A DNA stretch of 64,000 nucleotides from Ignelater luminosus (Eukaryota; Arthropoda; Insecta; Coleoptera; Elateridae): the NCBI GenBank assembly GCA_011009095.1, contig VTPC01000948.1, positions 25,545 through 89,544 on the forward strand, given 5' to 3'. Shown here piece after piece: positions 59,234-64,000 of this stretch (positions are counted from its first letter, which is position 1; each line of letters opens with the position of its first letter). Made by a program: the position numbers and the translations under genes. The notes beneath the pieces are model-generated. The model saw nothing but the letters and a program-made list of their open reading frames with translations. It did no database searches and was not told the origin of the DNA.

Positions 59234-59392
59234 AGCTTTGATGAGTTCAGTAGAAGTCTAAGACAAGGCAGTCTAAAAAATATGATCAGTTTGAAAAGTT
59301 CAACAGGTTCCAAAAGATCCATTAGCCCAAAAGACCCGTTCAGTCTTATAAGCTCTGCCAATTTGAGAAGCCCAATTAACTTGAAAAGCTAA
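59234..59392 (+). repeat. In-frame 18-bp minisatellite encoding a degenerate hexapeptide
   Basis: AAAAG-type cores end at 59298, 59316, 59333, 59352, 59370 and 59388, intervals of 18, 17, 19, 18 and 18. In the plus frame from 59234 to TAA at 59390-59392 all 52 codons are open, and the repeat reads as hexapeptides: SLKNMI, SLKSST, GSKRSI, SPKDPF, SLISSA, NLRSPI, NLKS, consensus S/N-L-K-S-P-I. Exactly six codons per unit keep the frame through every copy. An ATG occurs at 59282, but upstream is a TGA (59231). It could be a repeat-rich exon, or simply a minisatellite whose unit happens to be a multiple of three. Confidence 0.5.
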
Positions 59393-62300
59393 AAAGAGAT
59401 CAGAAAATCTAGAAACTCCACAGCTTTGCTTATGAAAACTGCACTCCAGCAGGGCTTTCGGCTTCTACTTTTCCCTAGCAATTTTTTTACCATGAAATAA
59501 ATTTTGCATTTTTATGTGTTGACACAAAGTCTTACATAGCACTGTTTTTGGCTTCTTCAGGGCATGGTTCGAGTCTATTTAATATTAAAAGTAAAACGAC
59601 TTGGAGTTTTCTAATATAAATGTGATTTGAGTTTTTGATCGTTGTTTTGTTGTGCACATAGTTTGTTTTTCTTCTACTTTTAGATGTTCTAAGCTAAATC
59701 ACGAACCCGATTTTTGCTAAATTACATGCTGTGATTTGGGAGGTTAAGATGAGCTTCAGATAAATTTTCTTGGTTGTCCTGCCTGTAATGCCCAAGATGA
59801 TTTTCTTATTTATATTCTGGACTCTATTACTTCAAGTGTTTTAATAAATACGTGCTAATAGTATTTGGTCTTTAGCAAACGATTTGTATAGGCATGTAGC
59901 TTTGTAATTTTGATGTCTACTTACTGCCTCTTCCTCTTTTAACTTTATCACTTATCGTATCTTGAATTCAATACTAACTTTTTCTTTAGTGGTAATATGT
60001 CATATTCTGTTTTTTTAGACAAAAGCTGAACTGAACTAAACGTCTGATATTCTATTGATCTTCTTCATTGCAGCTATGGCTTATCTATAATTTTTGCAGT
60101 TGTTTTTATCTTTTGTTTTGAGCCAGCCTACGCTACCTTCTACTCTGAACAAGCCTAGTTTCTAAAGACAATCAACAAGCCTTTTTCAAACTTCATAATT
60201 TTGTTTTTATCACTTCTGCTTTTTGAGTTGCCTCTAGTATGTTTATTTTTTTGTTATTTCACTTTGAATTATCTTGTTTGTTTTCTTCATTGTGAGACAT
60301 ATTCTCTAAACATTTTTTCTTCTTTTTCACTTTTCTTTGAGTTTCTCCATTTTACCAATATCTATAGCAAAAAAGTCAAGGAGTTCTAGATGTACAGCTT
60401 TTTGCATAAATAATGTCACAAATGAAGCAATTAACTAAATATACGAAATCTAATTTCATATTAATTATCCAAAGTCGTCTTATGGGCTCTTAGGAACAAA
60501 TTTTGTACAATTAATGCTAAATCAGATTTTGTGTATTTAATCGATTAATTCATTAAGAGAATATACTACGACATTATTTATGCAAAAAGCTGTACAAGTT
60601 AAACAACCGAGAAATTTAGAATTTAAGGAATGATGAAAGTATAACCACCATCGAGCTTGGGTTTTCATACATTTTTCTGGGAGGTGCAATTTGTTTGCTT
60701 TCAAAAGCGATGTTGCCCCCTTGCACCTTCACTGAAAAGCGCTTTGTCACCAATATGAATTAAAGGTTTGAATTTCATCTTTTTATACATTATAATTCTG
60801 TTGAATTTGATGAATATTTCTAGTTTCTGCAATTTTGTTTTTGTCTTCTAACATACAACGATGCTGCTATTTACTAACGGCTTATTTAATCAACCGAATC
60901 GAACCTCTCACTGGTAGCAAAAACTATTGATCACAAAAACTCTTGTAAGTAGAAGCTTAAAATCTGCGAATAAAATCCAGTAACATTCTATTCTTTATGT
61001 TACAATTGTAACATCACGTTTGGTTTTAGTAAACAAAATGATCGATTTATTAATGGATAGTTTGGATTTCTAGACGGATAGTTAAGAAAAATTCTTGTTT
61101 TTCAAGAAAAGTTTATTGTATAGCGTTAATCAAGTTTTTGCTCCTATTAGGGCTTGAAAATTTAATTTATAAATTTATAACCGAGGATAAAATTTGTTTT
61201 AAAAAGAATATTTCAACAGTAAAAAATCCTTACTCGCAAAAGATATTTCTATCTACCTGGATTTTAATATGAATCTCATATTATTCTTCCAATGTTTCCA
61301 AAATATTTTTCTATTTACCTATCTTTTGCTAAAGGAACGTATATTAAAAACTCACGTACGTTATTTATAGTAGGGATAATCCTGGTTTCATGCCTAGACA
61401 AGCAACAACAAAGGCAAAAGCTCTCCCTAGACCGTTGTTGTTCTCAAACGAAGTGAGCAGTGTGACATTATAAACTGACATTTGCCTGGGCCATAAGCCC
61501 TTTTGTCCGAAACCGATCTCAATTCTAACACGAGGCTCACATTTCACGGTAAACTGTGGTCGATTCCGAAATAATGAATTTTTAAGTCCCTCACCGAAAG
61601 CTTAGGCATGGAATATCTGCACGTATAACGCTATAGTTTAGCAAAATGCCCACGTTTTAATAAAAAAAAGAGAACTAATCCCGATTCTGAAATCCGTGGT
61701 TCCGTCTGATGCTGCTTTAGTGCGATCACGTACGCTGCCTCGAGAAAGATTATTTAAATTCAAGAATAAAAGCTTCATAGAGAAGAACCAAGTGTGAGAT
61801 ATTAGAGGAGACGAAGACAATTAGATTTTCGTGTACGGTTTGCTTTTGAAACAACCTCCAAATATAGAAAAACACTGTAACGAATATACTGAGACGAGGG
61901 CGTAACGAATCGGAAAAAAAAGCCGAGAGAGTAAACGTGAGAAAATGAAATTTTCAACAAAAGTTCTAAGTTTTCTGTGACACGTAAAGAGTAAATTAAT
62001 ACCCGATTAAAAATGCAGTCAGCACCACCAAGACGCCGGGAAATGAACATACCACGGGTTACTAGAATAAGCCTCGCCAACCGTTTTAATTAAAAACTTA
62101 TTAAGTCAGTTTTCGGTTTCCTTGATTAAAATTTATTAAACTCGAAAAAAGTCTTACAGAGCTTAAACGCCAGAACGAACTCATTATGCATATTTTTAAA
62201 AGTTAAATAAAATTTTATTTCGTGCGCTTTAACAGTAGATATATTTCTAAATTAAGTGGAAATATTCGTTAAATATGCCCAAGAAAAAAATCAAACCAAT

Positions 62301-64000
62301 TCTACTTTGAAGAGCCCTTTTAATTCTAAAAAACAGCTTTCGAGTTTGTAACAACAAATCTCTCTAGCGTGTTTTACCGGTGTCTCAAAGGGATTATATT
62401 CTGCATAATAAAATAAGCCTTTCTGTATCACGTACACGGATTTTATTATACCCAGCCACAGCATGGAAAATCTTACTTGGTTAATTGTAATTTAACAAAA
62501 AATGTACAAGGCACAAAACTTAATGACTAATAAAAATACTTTAAAAATTTTCACAGAGACCTAACCGAGGGTAATTACGCAGAGAGCAAAAAGCATTTAA
62601 TTTCACGAACATTTAGCTTGACATTTAAAGGATTTGAAACGACCAAGAATCAAGTTCAAAAAGAGTAATGCGAGACATTAAAACAAAAACAAGACCACAA
62701 GACTTGATAATAACGTTTCGTGAATTGCGAAGAAACAATTCCCCCCACAAACGAGACACATACATCATAAGAAAAAGTACAAGTATAATGTTTCCCAATT
62801 TTTTACTTAAATTTTCACCAATTGTCACGTTTCTGTTTTATTTTTGCGCGTCTTTTTGAGTCCCTAGGCCCGCATTTTCGAAACAAAAAAGGATCTTGTT
62901 TAACGCAACGTTACATATTGTGTTTTCCTGTTTCGGTAGTAAAATTAACATAACTCAAATTCCACCCCAACTTATCATATCAATCGATTCACTTGTTCAC
63001 ATGTTTTATTTAAATTGGGCCTTGAACAGAAAAAAAGCTTGTCGAAATGCTTGGAATTTTTGTTCTAACTAAGTAAAACTACTTTAAAATTAACTTTTGG
63101 AAATACTTACATTTTTATTAAAAATCTTATTTACATATTTCGAAAAGGAAACGCACCTGCCAACGTTATTTGAATAATCCTTATCTAAAAATTCATGTCA
63201 GAATACGTAGCCATTGTAAAGGAGTTTTGTGATTTAAAATCAAATTGTTGTAAATTTAAGACTTCCTGCTTTTATCCATAAATAGATATCTTGAATATTA
63301 GATCAATAACCGTAAAGAGCGTAGTAATGCTTCTTGAATGTTTATATTATTCTCGAAGAAAATTCTACTTTCAAAACATTTTCATTTTCCAGTTATTAAA
63401 TAATACGTATGGTAAATACAGCAAGATTCTGAAGACTTATAAAAAGTTATCAGCATATTTTATTTCGGTCCAAATATACTAGAGTTTTCAAGTTTAAAAG
63501 TTATAGAATTCTAGTTCTCATTTTACAACCAAAGAATGTTTTATTATAAGTTGTTTCTGCAAATAAAAATTTATGTGATGATCTTGACAACTAATTTTAT
63601 CAAAAAGAAACTTGTGTGGCCAAAACAATCCTATCTTGAATGAAGCCTTCTTCCATTAAAGTAAATATATTTTCTGTAAACCAGGAAATCAGTGACATGA
63701 TTAAAATTTATTTCTTTTTGTATCCTCTTATCATATCTTCAAAAACAGATACTGTCCTACTAGCCCAACTCAATCTTCCAGATGGTCTTACTTGACTCTA
63801 TACAAATGTTCTACCTTCTTCCTTCCGAACAATTTATATGTAGTCTAATTTAGAAATAGGCAAACTTGGCCCAACAACGGGCCAAATCGGCTCGCGTAAA
63901 GGCAGATTTGTCAGCAAAAGCTAACTTTAGCGAAGAAATCTAACCAAAGAATTTAGTGCACCCCATACAACAATCAACATTCTTTACATGTTGAGTAATT
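59393..64000. other. AT-rich spacer or intron to the window end, no recognised gene
   Basis: GC-richer patches at 61380-61820 and 62640-62900 carry short frames on both strands without motifs. An acceptor-like tract at 63380-63392 is followed by only 19 nt before a GTAAAT donor. Nothing else could be assigned. Confidence 0.4.

Noticed and set aside
1..64000. CRISPR arrays, rRNA, known microRNA hairpins, bacterial operon signals
   Set aside because: Looked for by eye on both strands; none found, and the window is clearly eukaryotic.

Overview
This is eukaryotic, AT-rich, mostly non-coding DNA. It looks like insect (or other arthropod) nuclear genome: it carries a mauritiana-type mariner element very close to Drosophila Mos1, decayed non-LTR retrotransposon pieces, short inverted-repeat elements, homopolymer-rich spacers and one 400-base assembly gap. 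No bacterial-style operons, rRNA, intact tRNA or CRISPR array were seen. The species or order cannot be told from this window.

Layout. Positions 1-2100 include two GC-richer, CpG-containing islands (about 600-860 and 1430-1720) with a GTGAGT donor at 1613, possibly the 5' end of a plus-strand gene. From 2100 to 9600 is AT-rich spacer with a homeodomain-site-like cluster (6957-7008), short palindromes and a terminal-repeat-like fragment (9180). From 10056 to 12420 is the best-supported block: a 1288-bp mariner with 25-bp perfect inner inverted repeats, lying between two diverged copies of an older direct repeat. Its transposase is full length with D,D34D intact, broken only by one extra base. 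From 12430 to 31230 is spacer with the gap (22982-23381), two minus-strand non-LTR relics (23590-24180 and 28970-29520), a hAT-like end (27170) and a 204-bp foldback (28391-28594). From 31231 to 49165 there are several splice-flanked open segments on the plus strand, a degenerate ~130-bp tandem repeat (32245-32650), and two back-to-back acceptor/donor sites (36139|36140 and 49118|49119) that look like recursive-splicing ratchet points. From 49166 to 64000 are a 1015-bp non-autonomous DNA transposon (51550-52564), a probable minus-strand terminal exon (54588-54716), a candidate plus-strand exon (58759-58905) and an in-frame 18-bp minisatellite encoding a degenerate hexapeptide (59273-59392).

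Interpretation. The only protein recognised with confidence is the mariner transposase. The plus-strand splice signals are compatible with much of the window being long introns of one or more host genes, but I recognise none of the exon peptides, and pseudo-exons are common in such DNA. The exon calls are therefore hypotheses with modest confidence. The most unusual observations are the ratchet-type splice sites, the hexapeptide minisatellite, the one-base-from-open mariner and the complete inverted-repeat element at 51550.
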